A stretch of 64,000 nt of DNA from Gymnogyps californianus (GCF_018139145.2 NC_059500.1:35941437-36005436); one strand, 5' to 3'. Counted from the stretch's first letter, positions 38,985 through 51,015 are shown. Notes: generated by a model from the letters alone, not told the origin. A program made the numbers and translations.

Positions 38985-39180
38985 ATTATTATTATTTATA
39001 TAACACCATAGAGGTGTATGACATTTCAGGGATTTATAAGGCAAATCCCCAGCCCTGTGGGTGTAAAACTAAACATGACAAATAATAATGTTGAGATGTG
39101 TGGATAGGAGCAAGGTGAAAATAAAAACTAAAAAGAAAAAAGGCAAGAGGCCTTACCTAGGGAGACAGTATGTAAGAAAA
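38985..39180 (+). mobile_element. Possible ancient SINE-type 3' region
   Basis: Starts with ATTATTATTATTTATATAACACC, goes through CCCAGCCCTGTGGGTGTAAA (compare the ...CCTGTGGAGCTTACAATCTAA-like segment of deeply conserved amniote SINEs) and reaches GCCTTACCTAGGGAGACAGT, reminiscent of the TTGCCCAAGGTCACACAG motif of MIR/Deu-type elements. The match is by memory of motifs and is weak. Confidence 0.35.
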
Positions 39181-40100
39181 CGTGTCTGGTATGCATTGAC
39201 ACACATATAAAAACAATACAATAAAAGACAATTGAGGTAATAAATTTAAATAATGGGAGTTAAGAAATGCTCAAATTTAAGGTCATGTGCAGAGTTTTAA
39301 GTCATCCTGCTTGACTGCATCTGTCTTCTAAAATTACATGGCCCATAAGCCATCTTTTCCAGGAACCCTGACTCATGGCATAGACAGGGTAGACTTGCTC
39401 TGGCAGTGAATCAGGTTGGGTAGAGATAGTTCTGCTGATGGGATTCCTGTGTTATTTTTAGCTGGACTGGACATTATTTAATGAATGAGAGTTTGCCTGT
39501 GAAAGGGGTGCAATACCTTATATACACATAGATGTTTAAAGGACTGTAATTCTGCACTGAGCCTCCTCTGTGGGTACTCTCCACTACAGATGAGACTGCC
39601 TTTATGTGTGTTAGCTTACCGTACTTTCAGAGGGGAAGGCCCTTCCTCCCTTCTCCCTGTCCTCCTCCCTCCCCAAACTGGGAGGGTGGCTGTGACTGCC
39701 TGCACAGGGAGGTTGAGAGAACAGCTGATGCCCTGCCAGCCCAGATTGTAGCTTACTGCACTGCATATTTTGATTGTAGATGGGCATTAAAAGAAAATGA
39801 ACTATTGATGAGTCACTTATTAAATAACTGCCAACCCCCTTATGAACTGAATGAAGCAGGGGTCTTGTGGAAAATTAGTGATTGTGTACTGTACAGCATA
39901 CACACAGTGGAGTATATTACGGTTACACACGTGACTTCAGTCCTGACTTTCAAGTTTTGGGAGCCTAACTTTATAACTGTTATACAGAATTTAGCCAGAC
40001 TAAGATGAGAAAACAAGTAACTCTCTCACAAAATACCCCATGCCATATATCAAATCCTTGTTTCACTATACAGAGGTACTAGAATTCATCACTGAATGGC

Positions 40101-40709
40101 TGTCGTGGTTTAACCCCAGCCAGCAACCAAACACCACGCAGCCACTCCCTCACGCCCCTGCCCCCAGTGGGATGGGGAGGAGAATCAGGAAAAAAGGTAA
40201 AACTCGTGGGTTGAGATAAGAACAGTTTAATAACTAAAGTAAAATGTAATACTAACAACAATAGTAATGAAATATAATAATAATTGTAATGAAAAGAAAT
40301 ATAACCAAAAAAAGGAAAAAGAAAAAAAAGGAAATCAAACTCAAGGAAAAAAAAAAACAGTGATGCACAATGCAATTGCTCACCACCCGCTGACTGATGC
40401 CCCAGCAGCGATCCACCCCTCCCGGCCAACTCCCCCCAGCTTATATACTGAGCATGACGTCCTGTGGTATGGAATATCCCTTTGGCTAGTTCAGGTCAGC
40501 TGTCCTGGCTGTGCTCCCTCCCAGCTTCTTGCACACCTGCTTGCTGGCAGAGCACGGGAAACTGAACAATCTTTAACTCAGGATAAGGGCTACTTAGCAA
40601 CAACTAAAATATCAGCGTGTTGTCAACATTATTCTCACCCTAAATCCAAAACACAGCACTGTACCAGCTACTAAGAAGAAAATTATCTATCCCAGCCAAA
40701 ATCAGGACA
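40101..40709 (-). mobile_element. Solo LTR, ERVL-like family B, subtype 1, with perfect TSD
   Basis: A 609-bp LTR read on the minus strand: it begins TGTCCTGATTTTGGCTGGGA at 40709 and ends AAACCACGACA at 40101. In LTR orientation it has a CRE-like TGACGTC core (plus strand 40455-40461) followed by a TATATAA box (40441-40447), and ATTAAA (plus TTTAAT, 40226-40231). A perfect 5-bp target duplication ATGGC flanks it (40096-40100 and 40710-40714), so both ends are exact and the element is a solo LTR. An A-rich expanded patch lies at 40230-40365. It shares diagnostic U3 sequence with the copy at 50454-51015. Confidence 0.95.
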
Positions 40710-42284
40710 ATGGCTTAAAATATTTTTTAACATAGGCAAAAAAATCTTTATTCGAGCATTCTGAGGGGAAAAGAGAAGGTGTTTCTGATAAAGTTTGAAT
40801 GTGAAATTATGAAAGATTCAATTTTACGCAGATGATGGAGCGTGCAAAAAATCACTTTTAGAGGTCATGGTCTGATGAAGTTATAAGCAACTGACATCAG
40901 GGCCTTCTGGAAAGGTCATGAACCTCAGCTCTGTGTAGTGCTACGACTCCATCTACAGCACTTGCCTTGTTCTATTTTTTGTTTATATTCCAGTTTCCCA
41001 AACATTAAAAATATTCAGAGATGATTTCAGGACTAGAAAGTGACAAAAAGGAAAAGCTAAATAAGTGTTTAATATGATTTTCTTTTATTCAAATGTATTT
41101 CCTGTTTTAGAAATGTTCTTGAAAGCTCTCCTTGTCAATTTAAGGGTCTCCAAGAAAACTTGCGAACCATGGGATCAGGTGAACTGTTTCATCCCAGGAG
41201 CTCAAACTGAAGAGAGGCAATGTATACGTCAGGTAAATATGAGTAACATGAAATGGATGGCTGATGACTGGTGGTTTATATAGAAGTCTTTGTCTACTTG
41301 AAAAAAATGAAATATCTGCATACTGAAAATCATTACCTCCACAAAGGTATTTAACTGATAGCCCAGCTGGTAGTCTTGGAGCAAACAGAGAGTGATGGGC
41401 ACTGAGGTCTACGTACACTAGACACTAAAAGCAATTGAGTTGCGTTTTACCTGAGGCACAGTATTTGAGTAGTGTTACCAAGCTGAAACTGTGCCTGTTC
41501 TGTAAATCAGTTAAAAAACATCTTTCTCCTGGACTGGCAGTCCAGTACAAGTAATTACTGCCATGTCCGTCCATACTTTCTCTCCTTTTGATTCACTTTC
41601 TTAATGGATGACAGTGCTAGATTACCTAATAGGGAGTTAGCTGTAGAATGCCAAAAATAGGGGATTAATTAGACCTTGCGGTCTAAAATTACTTTTTGAA
41701 TCCACAGTTCAGTCAATCTGAGATGGCAGTATATAATATTTATTTGTGCAACATTTGTTAATTAAAAAAAGCAAATATCAATGAAGAAATGTCAACTGCT
41801 GTGACAAGGAGGACTCCCCGAATGTCGTTCTCACCTCACCGTAGGTGCTACTCTGTCACAGTAACAGGCAATAACAGCAAACTGCCTTCTCACTGTGCCA
41901 CATATTCCTTAACTAAGCTCTGGTGTGAGAAAAAGATTGCCTTGAAAATGCCAGTGAGGCAGAGAGCTGTACGACACAACAGTGCAATTCACCGCAGTAA
42001 ATCTCTGTCTGCTGCTGTTTTATCTTTAAAATGTGACAGCTAAGATAAAGAAGTAGTTTGCACAAAAAAGAACATAAAAAGCCATAGGATGGTCCAAACT
42101 TCCCTAACAGCAGTGGAACAACTTCTACAGTCCTTACCTCATATGCTCAGAGAGGTGTGGTTAAGTACGTAGTTACACAGAGCAGCAGGCTTTTACTCAA
42201 ATGACAAAGTAGGATGTGGAGCTCATGGTATTGTCATTTTTCTGCACAGAGTATTTACCCAGTTATGCCTGAATACAAAGTGGG
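40710..42284. other. Noncoding intergenic DNA
   Basis: AT-rich sequence; no exon or repeat recognised. Confidence 0.55.
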
Positions 42285-43145
42285 CTTAATAAAATTGCAG
42301 GTGAAATGAAAATGGGAGGCATTGCAGGTTGGAAAACAGTATTAGAATTCAAAATGGAAAACAAATCGGATAAATGTTCAGGAAAATTAACCCAAAACTT
42401 AACAGGAAGAAGTACAAGGAACTACATGTAGGAAGGAGTATCGATGGCACAAAGGAGGGAGGAGAGTCACTGGAGACAACAGTTCTTCTGAAAGTGATTG
42501 AGAGGTTACATTTTGTAACAAGCCTAATGTGAATAACAATATCATGATACTACAAAACACCCCAACCACTGTACTGGAATTTATGAGGAGGAGAACAGCC
42601 AGCGAGGCATGTGAAATCCTCCTTCTACTTTAGGCAACATTACTAAAGCTGTGGTTGGAGTGCTGTTTTCAGTTGTGGGCACATGCATTTCCAGAAACCT
42701 GTAGGGAAACTGTCTAGAGCGGAAAAATTCAGAGATAGTCCAGTCCAGTTCACAGAACTGGTGTGAGGTCCACGAACCATGCCCTGTGGGGCTGTTAATA
42801 TGAAGAAGAGAAGACTGAACAGAAGACACGATGGTGACCTTTATGTAACAAAAGGGCTATGGAAAAAGGAAAGAAATGATCTGTTCCCTCTGCCCCTGAA
42901 AAGTAGCTAGGACAAAAAGTAATATGCTTAAGCTGCAACCAACGATTTCCAGGATAGAAATGAGGAAAATCATTCTAATAAGGAGGGCAGTGAGTAACTG
43001 GAATAAATAGTGTGGGCAGGTTGTGTAATCACTGTCTCTGAAAGTCTTCAGAAACAAGTCTCTGGCATATACCTCGTGATCCTGTGTTCAGAAAGAAGCC
43101 TGACATGAAAGTCCTCTCACTGTTCCTTCCAGGTCTAGTTTTCTG
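42285..43145 (+). mobile_element. Decayed CR1/L3-like LINE, 3' half of ORF2 to 3' end
   Basis: Old LINE remnant in plus orientation. Recognisable pieces in consensus order include GTACAAGGAACTACATGTAGGA (start of the K-V-L-H-L-G segment), TGTGGGCACATGCATTTCCA (from Q-F-W-A-P-H), AAGAGAAGACTGA (E-K-R-R-L), TGATCTGTTCCCTCTGCCCC, GGACAAAAAGTAATATGCTTAA, ATTTCCAGGATAGAAATGAGG, CAGTGAGTAACTGGAATAAA, and near the end CTGTTCCTTCCAGGTCTAG, matching the usual CCCTTCCAGCCCTA ending. Many indels; no intact frame. It is clearly older than the CR1 at 10-11.5 kb. Confidence 0.82.
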
Positions 43146-46100
43146 CAAGTCTGTACAAGGGAATGTATTAAATTTTACTTCTACGGTGAATTTGAGATTA
43201 ATAGAGATCCATGCTACTTTGCTTTATGTTTCCAGCAGGCAGCTTGTGGCACTGTGGGAACTCCTAGCTTCAGCCATAGAAAAATGTTCACAATCCTTAG
43301 TTGTTTCCTGATTGCTCATGGAGTAAGCTTTTGGCCTTCCTGGGTTCAGAAGTCCAAATCAGAATCATGTTTCACTAAAATGGTATAACCTAGAAAATGC
43401 TCTCAAGATGATATTTTGGTAACTGTTATTCAGGAAGTTGCATAAAATTGCATAAAATAAGCTGGAAAGGTCTCTATCACTGTACACTGGTAACATGCCA
43501 CTTTTTGCAGATTTCTTCTATTACCATCGTATTTTCCAGCAATAGTTGTTCTGACGTCCTTAGCTGAATCTCTGTAAAGAAAGGAGATTTGAAAGATGAA
43601 GCTGTACTTGTACAGCTTCTCAACAGTTAAGCTATAGTCTGACATTATTCATAGTATCACCTAATGCTTTCAGTTTGCCTTAGTTTATTCATTAGGATGT
43701 TTCATATAAAAAGAGATTAAAGGCCAAGGCTACAGGTAATGGACTTTGATGGTCAATTTTCATTAAAAGCTACTATACTAGGATATTTTTAAAACTATAG
43801 AGAAAAAGGAGGGGGCTTAAGGGCCTAACTAATCAGTTTAAAGTAATTCTGGGAGAATCCACAGGTAAATTCAATGAGAAGGATTTCAAGGGTAATGTTG
43901 TACTGTGTGGCTCTTTGGCTCTAGAACTCAGACTGTCTCTCGTGGATTTGCCTTCCTCAGCAAGCTAGCACAGCCTTTGCTGGCTGCTGTCACACCCAGA
44001 ATTTTTGACTCCCTGGTCACTGCGATATCACTGAGATTTTTGCATCAGTTCCTTCCCAATTACTCAGTTTAGTAGTCCAAAGCTAACAGTTTATGCATGG
44101 CTTGTTTGGTCAACATGGATTTAAATGTGCATTCTACCCAGAGTTTCAATAATGTGTTCAAGAGACTATACGAACCAGCTTACTTTAGAAAGGAACAGCA
44201 GGATTACTTTGTTGCCTGACAACATTTACTTCTTGGCCATTCTGGAGGCACCAGTGATGCCTGATGTGACTAAAAGTAAAACACTTTAGACACCTGCCCA
44301 TTGCCAGTCATACTGAAAACACCCCCTCATTTCACACAAACCATTGATAAGTCAGTACAAGATAACAACGTGATGCTGAACGAGGTTGAAGATTGCATGG
44401 TGATGCTCTGGTGACCCATTTGTTATGAATTCATAAGGCATTTAGTTTCCCCAGATTTCACCCACACCTCACATATTTCCATTGTCTGTTACGTACAAGA
44501 GTGAATTCCACTGCCTGCAGAGTGCCTAAACTGAGATAATGCGTGGCTCAAGCTTTTGAAGTAAAATGCCTGGGTGAAGAGCTGAATCTGCAGGGACACA
44601 ATTCCAGGTGATAGAATGAGCGTGTCATGCTTGGAGGAAAACAGTCTGTGATGTGTTAGGGTGCAAATACACTATACAGTTCATACTCTGCGTGAAGACT
44701 TTATGTTAATCCACAACACACAGAACGGGTGAGAGTCATCTCATTTCAGACATCTTTCATCGTACAAATGGTACATATATTTAGTATAGGTTAGTCATCT
44801 AGAATCCATCAAAAGAGAAAGACAGTGCTGAAAGATGATTAATTATATAGCAAGGTAAGTGTCTAACGTAAGTGGAACTTAGATCTTCTGTGTATCTCAC
44901 TCTTTATCTCTTTAGACTGCGGAGACAGTTTAGGCTGGATGTCTAACTTCTGAATGGCTGAAGTTATTTGAGTGGGATGCCACCCGAGAGCTGTGATTCC
45001 TTCTTCATTGCAACTGGCTGAATGAAAGCCTAATTGAAGGTTTACATGTGGAACCATATCAGTTATAGGGTTAGCAACTTATACCCATAGATCACACCGC
45101 TGGAAGAATACCAAACTAAAGTTATTGGACATACATTTTGACGTGTGGATTTCTGTTTCATAGGTTTCTAAAATCATGTTCTAACTTACTTAGATTTTTA
45201 TATATAAATGGTTACGGAAAGAGACCAAAATAGAGGAACAAAAGATGCAAACTATTTTCTTGCTCTTGGAATAACATACTGCAGATAAATATTTGCTCTG
45301 ATAAAATAAATTAAGTTCCTAACAACTCAGAAATTATTTTTTCAAATAACCAAGGGATTTCCCCTTAATTGTTGTTAGAGAAGGACTGTGATTAAGATGA
45401 CAAGACTGTAGCTTACTTAAATTAATGAGCTCAACAGATGTTAGAATTTCTTTCAGTGAAGTGTGGGAACATTCATCAATAGTTAAATAAATCTGCATGT
45501 TCTGTCGGTTACAAGCATTCTTATAAATGACTAGGGACATTTATATATTTAGTTAAAGTTAAGGATTATCACACTATCAATTTATCTATAAAGTAAGTAT
45601 AGATATTAAATATTATACAATGTATTTTCCTTAATATTGGTATAGTTGTGAAGACAAGCATGCAACCTCTTTTTTAAAAATAAACTTATTAATCTTGTCA
45701 ATGCCCACACTAGTTTGTATTGTCTAAAAACAAAAGACTAACTTCTGCTTTGGACTGCATTTTTTGCAATCCAAATGAAGGTCAATGGAATTATATGTAA
45801 AGTCAGATGGGTTTTACAGAGTTTATTTTGACACTGCATCTGCTGTCTTGATATCTTAGGTGGGAGGTGTGTCAACAACAAATGTAGGTTCAGAAGATTT
45901 TGCAAGTATCAGCATGACAAGCCTCAATTCTGTTGTCTTTTTTTATTTGTTTATTTTTTATCATGAATAGGAAGATCAGTCAAGAATACTGTCTTCCAAA
46001 ATATTTGGGGAGAAAGATACCAGTATATTTTAATACCTTGTTAATTAGAACAAATCATAATGAGTAAAAAACTCTGCTGTTAAACATCAGTAAGTGAACT

Positions 46101-46211
46101 ACCACTGACCTCAAAAGACAGAGAAGGGAGAGGTACATCAGTGGCAAGCAAATGTTGTGGGTTTAGAGCTAGCTTTAGTCAAAACATCTTTGCAGAGATG
46201 CCTCGATTGAG
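43146..46211. other. Noncoding intergenic DNA
   Basis: About 3 kb of AT-rich sequence with no recognised exon, RNA or repeat. Confidence 0.55.
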
Positions 46212-46820
46212 TGTGCTGGTTTGGGCTGGGATAAAGTTAATTTTCTTCACAGTAGCTAGTACAGGGCTATGTTTTGGATTTGTGCTGGAAACAGTGTTGA
46301 TAATTCAGGGATGTTTTAGTTATTGCTGAGCAGTGCTTACACAGAGTCAAGGCCTTTTCTGCTCCTCATACCGCCCTGCCAGTGAGTAGGCTGGGGGTGC
46401 ACAAGAAGTTGGGAGGGGACACAGCTGACCCCAGCTGACCAAAGGGATATTCCATACGATACGATGTCATGCTCAGCAATAAGACTAGGGGGGAGGTTGG
46501 CAGGGGGAGCCACTGCTCGGGGACTGGCTGAGCATGGGTCAGTTGGTGGTGAGCAATTGTTTTCAGTTGCATCACTTGTCTTTCTTGGGTTTTATTTCTC
46601 TCTCTTTGTTATTTTCCTTTTCATTAGAATTTATTATTATTATTACTATTAGTATTAATATTAATATTTTCATTATTATTTCTATTATTAAACTGTTTTT
46701 ATCTCAACCCATGAGTTTTCTCACTTTTAGCCTTCTGATTCTCTTCCCTCATCCTGCTGTGGGGGGAGCGAGCGAGCGGCTGTGTGGTGCTTAGTTGCTG
46801 GCTGGGGTTAAACTGTGGCA
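46212..46820 (+). mobile_element. Solo LTR, ERVL-like family B, mosaic copy
   Basis: A 609-bp LTR from TGTGCTGGTTTGGGCTGGGA to GTTAAACTGTGGCA. Its 5' part (ATTCAGGGATGTTTTAG, ACACAGAGTCAAGGCC) matches the copy at 48448, but its middle and 3' part (TGGTGGTGAGCAATTG, TTTCTTGGGTTTTATTTC) matches the subtype at 40101 and 50454. ATTAAA is at 46687-46692, preceded by an expanded ATT/TAA microsatellite (46628-46690). Flanks TTGAG and CTAAG agree at only 3 of 5 positions. The sequence after the LTR is not a primer-binding site, so this is not the 5' LTR of a provirus. Confidence 0.9.
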
Positions 46821-48447
46821 CTAAGTATTGCTATTTCTGGTTTACAGGGGAAGATTCCTATTCAGAGTATCGTCATACACAGTATGGTAGCCAAGGCCAT
46901 TTTAAATAATCAGCAGAGTGCCAGGTAAGCAATAAGCTCTAAAACAGCATTGCAAAGTGCTCCTGTAAGATGCCGGTGAGTTCATAGCAAATACTTGCAT
47001 ATATTATCCATAAAGGAGAACTGGGTAAAGAGTCAAAATATCCTCGAGTCTCAGTTCCCAAACGTGACCTCACTTCCAGTTTCACCTCCTGATTTACAAC
47101 TCCTTTTATGATTCTCACTTCTGCAAGTTTATTTGTGTTCAGTTTATCCCTCTACTGTTACGTGCCACAGCTCCTACTGAGGTCATTACTCTTATTTTGG
47201 GAACCACTGCTTTTGATGCAATGTCTTAACTAGCATTTTACACTTTTTAGAAATTAATAAAATATCCAAGCTGGCACCTAGAAGGTGGCTTTTACAGACA
47301 CAAGACAATTGTTATTTCTTAGAGCTTGTATTAATCCACTGCTACCTGTACTCCATAAATTATTTATCTCCTCTGTGAGCATAAAGCATGCTCTGCTGTG
47401 TCCATTAGGACACAGCATTTTCTGTAACATCCCTTCAGGGAGATACAGTGATGGCTGCTATTCTGAAAAACACCTAAAGCAAGGACTAAAAATTCACCAA
47501 TTCTAGGCTTATTTCTTTTTTCAGCTGACTGGAAAGGTACTTCCACAATCAGATGTCTGTAACAGTTTCATACATACCATAGCATTTTATAATGCTATCA
47601 TCACTGAAGTACCACTTAATGGGCTTCATGGAGTCTCCATCTTTCCTCACTGTCAGTGGGAAAGCACCTGCCTGAAGTAATTTTGTTTGGTTCCTTTGTA
47701 TAATTTGCTTTGGGGGTGAGCATAAGCTAGTATTCAAGCAGGGGACATCATACTGAGATTTCTGTGGAAAAACTTAGATATATGACTTGCACCATTTTTA
47801 CCCAGTTACAGCTATTGTAATAACGTGTTATCAATATTGCTATGAAGTATGACCACTGCAAATACACTCCATTTATTTAATGCATGTCTTACCACTCTAG
47901 GCTGGTCAAAAGGTAAATTAATTTGCTATCAAAAACTGTATTCAGAGCTTCATATTGTAGGACACAATGTCTGGAAAACCGTAAGTAATCCTTTTAAAAT
48001 AAACAATGCTTCTTAACACAACATATTTCAATACTGAGCAAAACTTAGCGGGGTAGGCCCTTAGTAAGCTTTAGCAGGAGTAAGATGTCATATTGAATAT
48101 CAATAAGGAAGTTCCCACTCACCTTAAGAGGCACAGGAGTCCATTGAAGGCCCTCCCTTCCTTTTCCTTCTCCATCTGTCTGCACTTTTCTGAGCAGCAT
48201 CACAGAGGAAGATTTTTCCTCTGTGTCATGCATATCCATTTGATGTCATTTAAGTCATGTTAAATCCTTTGATTTTCAGGATGGTTACAGAATTTGTTAC
48301 TGCATTTAACATCTTGCAGGAAAAGCGTTTCCTCTGATGCTTCATAGGAATTGTCAGAGATCTCAGTAAGGTGCTGTTTGCGTACATCCATGGTGGAATG
48401 AGTGTTAGGTACCACATTATTTGGTCCCTTTCCTCCATTCTGCCAGG
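46821..48447. other. Noncoding DNA between two solo LTRs
   Basis: 1.6 kb without gag/pol/env similarity, primer-binding site or polypurine tract, so the flanking same-orientation LTRs are not the ends of one provirus. Confidence 0.65.
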
Positions 48448-49034
48448 TGTGCTGGTTTTAGCTGGGATAGAGTTAATTTTCTTCATAGAAGCTAGTATGG
48501 ACTATGTTTTGGATTTTTGCTGGAAACAGTGTTGATAATTCAGGGATGTTTTAGTTATTGCTGAGCAGTGCTTACACAGAGTCAAGGCCTTTTCTGCCTC
48601 TCACACCACCCCACCAGCAAGTAGGCTGGGGGTGCACAAGAAGTTGGGAGGGGACACAGCTGACCCCAACTGGCCAAAGGGATATTCCAGACCATATGAC
48701 GTCATGCGCAGCATGTAAAGCTGGGCGAAGAAGAAGGAAGGGGGGGACATTCAGAGTGATGGCAGTTTGTCTTCCCAAGTAACCGTTATGCATGATGGAG
48801 CCCTGCTTTCCTGGAGATGGCTGAACACCTGCCTGCTGATGGGAAGTAGTGAATGAATTCCTTGTTTTGCTTTGCTTGCGTGTGCGGCTTTTGCTTTACC
48901 TATTAAACTGTCTTTATCTCAACACATGAGTTTTCTCACTTTTAGTCTTCTGATTCTCTCCCCCATCCCACTGTGGGGGGAGTGAGCGAGCGGCTGCGTG
49001 GTGCTTAGTTGCCGGCTGGGTTTAAACCACGACA
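48448..49034 (+). mobile_element. Solo LTR, ERVL-like family B, subtype 2
   Basis: 587 bp from TGTGCTGGTTTTAGCTGGGA to AAACCACGACA. It keeps a perfect palindromic CRE, TGACGTCA (48697-48704), just upstream of a weakened TATA (ATGTAAAGC), and ATTAAA at 48902-48907. The R/U5-proximal part (GTCTTCCCAAGTAACCGTTA, GGAGATGGCTGAACACC) differs from the other copies here and marks a separate subtype. Immediate flanks (CCAGG / GAGGC) do not form a clean duplication, though CCAGG recurs four bases past the 3' end. Confidence 0.93.
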
Positions 49035-50453
49035 GAGGCCAGGTACATGCACTGGGAGACAGCTCACATGCCGAGTTCACAGGGCTATTGCAATCAGCAC
49101 CACTAAGTGGTGTCAGAGCTCATTTCCTCACTTAGCGCTGGATAAATACAGTATTAAAGAAGAGGTGAGTAGTTTGCAATCTCACAGTAAGCAAGCCTCA
49201 ACAGAGAAAACTGGCAGTGCTCCACACCTCACTGCCTCCACGTTGTTCCTGGTGCTGTAGAGCTCAACAGCATTTTTAAAAGTTTCTATTCCTTCCTCTT
49301 CTCTTCCCAATTACGAGACTTCTGGCACATTCTTCTCACCCCTCTTGCTTTTGGCTCTGCTGCTGACAACACACCGCATGGAAAGCTCAGCTTGACCTAG
49401 CTAAGTGTGTGTCTAGGGATTCCTTGATGGCACTGTCTCCTACTCTCCTGAAATCCCGGTTCCAGCAGTGTACTGTGCAGTGTGATAAGCTTGGCTTCTG
49501 TGAAACGTGCCAGTGCACCAGTATTCTGTTGATAAACCTAACAGTCTTTGTATACACAATAGCAGAAATCATGTTTGGTAAACCAGGCTGCTAAAGCTAA
49601 AAATTTAATTCCCCTCATTAACCTGCAGTTGATGTATCAGCACAATGATCTTGGATTCAGTTCCTGCTTGTTTTTTAGGTTCTCTTCTTCAGCTACATGT
49701 CCAACAATGCAAAGCCTTTCTCATCCATGTTTTTAGGTATATGATATGGGACATAGTCTGATCTGAGTGCTAACACATAGGAGAAAATAAGGGTTTCCAA
49801 CAACCTGGACAATAATCCCTGTAAGTAGCGCACCACAGTGGAGAACTACAATTTCATGTTGAATACATCTGAAAGGAAACGTTTTGTTTCAGTTTACAAA
49901 CTGACACAGTTTTTTCCCTGAAAAAATAAAGAACAAAGCTTTTTTTGCACAATTATTTACCCATTCTAGATAGACATTTTTATTTCATGCTTTTTATATA
50001 TTGTATTATATAATTTATGTTCCACATCTGGTCTATACTATAATTTTTGTAAGGCCTGTAGAGGAAGCTGTGCCTTATATTTTTCCTTGGGCACTTTGGA
50101 GTCATTCTCATTTTTTCCTAGGCTTTTCTGTAGAATCTTTAGACTCGTGGTTTTACATCTGTTTATATTGACCTCATCAAAATTATCTAAGGCATATTTG
50201 CACATAGATGCTTATGTATGAGCACATGATCTACTTTTTAGTTACATTTCTTGACTTTCATTTGCCAGAATGTATCTTTGGAGGTTTTGTTTTGTTCACA
50301 TCAGAAAGGAAATTCACATTCCACATCAAGAGGGATTTTTTTTGAGAAAATGGTCTACTGACCAGAGACTCAGTCATAAAAGACATTGTTGTAAACAAGT
50401 AGTCTAGTATGACCATGAATTCCCATGTATTTGGAGGAAAAATTGTAAGACAC
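49035..50453. other. Noncoding DNA between LTRs
   Basis: 1.4 kb, AT-rich toward its distal half; nothing recognised. Confidence 0.55.
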
Positions 50454-51015
50454 TGTCCTGATTTCGGCTGGGATAGAGTTAATTCTCTTCTTAGTAGCTG
50501 GTACAGTGCTGTGTTTTGGATTTAGGGTGAGAATAATGTTGATAACACTCTGATGTTTTAGTTGTTGCTAAGTAGCGCTTATCTTAAGCCAAGGATTTTT
50601 CAGTTTCCCGTGCTCTGCCAGCAAGCAGGTGTGCAAGAAGCTGGGAGGGAGCACAGCCAGGACAGCTGACCCGAACTAGCCAAATGGATATTCCATACCA
50701 CAGGACGTCATGCTCAGTATATAAACTGGAGGGAGTTGGCCAGGAAGAGAGGATCGTTGCTGGGGCATCGGTCAGTGGGTGGTGAGCAATTGCATTGTGC
50801 ATCGCTTGTATTTTCTTGGGGTTTATTTCTTTTTTTTTTTTTTTAATATTCCTTCTCATTATCATATTGTATTTTGTTTTAGTTATTGAACTGTTATTAT
50901 CTCAAGCCACGAGTTCTACTTTTTTTTCAATTCTCCTCCCCATCCCACTGGGAGGGGGAGAAGTGAGGGAGAGGCTGCATGGTGCTTACTTGCTGGCTGG
51001 CGTTAAATCATGACA
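50454..51015 (+). mobile_element. Solo LTR, ERVL-like family B, subtype 1
   Basis: 562 bp from TGTCCTGATTTCGGCTGGGA to GTTAAATCATGACA, closest in this window to the inverted copy at 40101-40709 (shared CACAGCCAGGACAGCTGACC, TTAGTTGTTGCTAAGTAGCG). It keeps GGACGTCATG (50703-50712) followed by TATATAAA (50718-50725). The polyadenylation hexamer is mutated (ATTGAA). Flanks GACAC (50449-50453) and GTCAC (51016-51020) fit a 5-bp duplication with one mismatch. Confidence 0.93.

Larger units (their letters stand above)
30551..40100. other. AT-rich intergenic DNA
   Basis: About 9.5 kb with no recognisable exon. It contains AT-rich patches (30705-30775), a (GA)9 run (34641-34658), and a possible ancient SINE tail (38985-39180). 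Open frames up to 137 codons (33640-34053 plus) lack known domains or a coding-like context. Confidence 0.6.

Noticed and set aside
46212..49034. A provirus bounded by the two same-orientation LTRs
   Set aside because: The DNA between them shows no primer-binding site, polypurine tract or gag/pol/env similarity, the LTRs belong to different subtypes, and they do not share target duplications.
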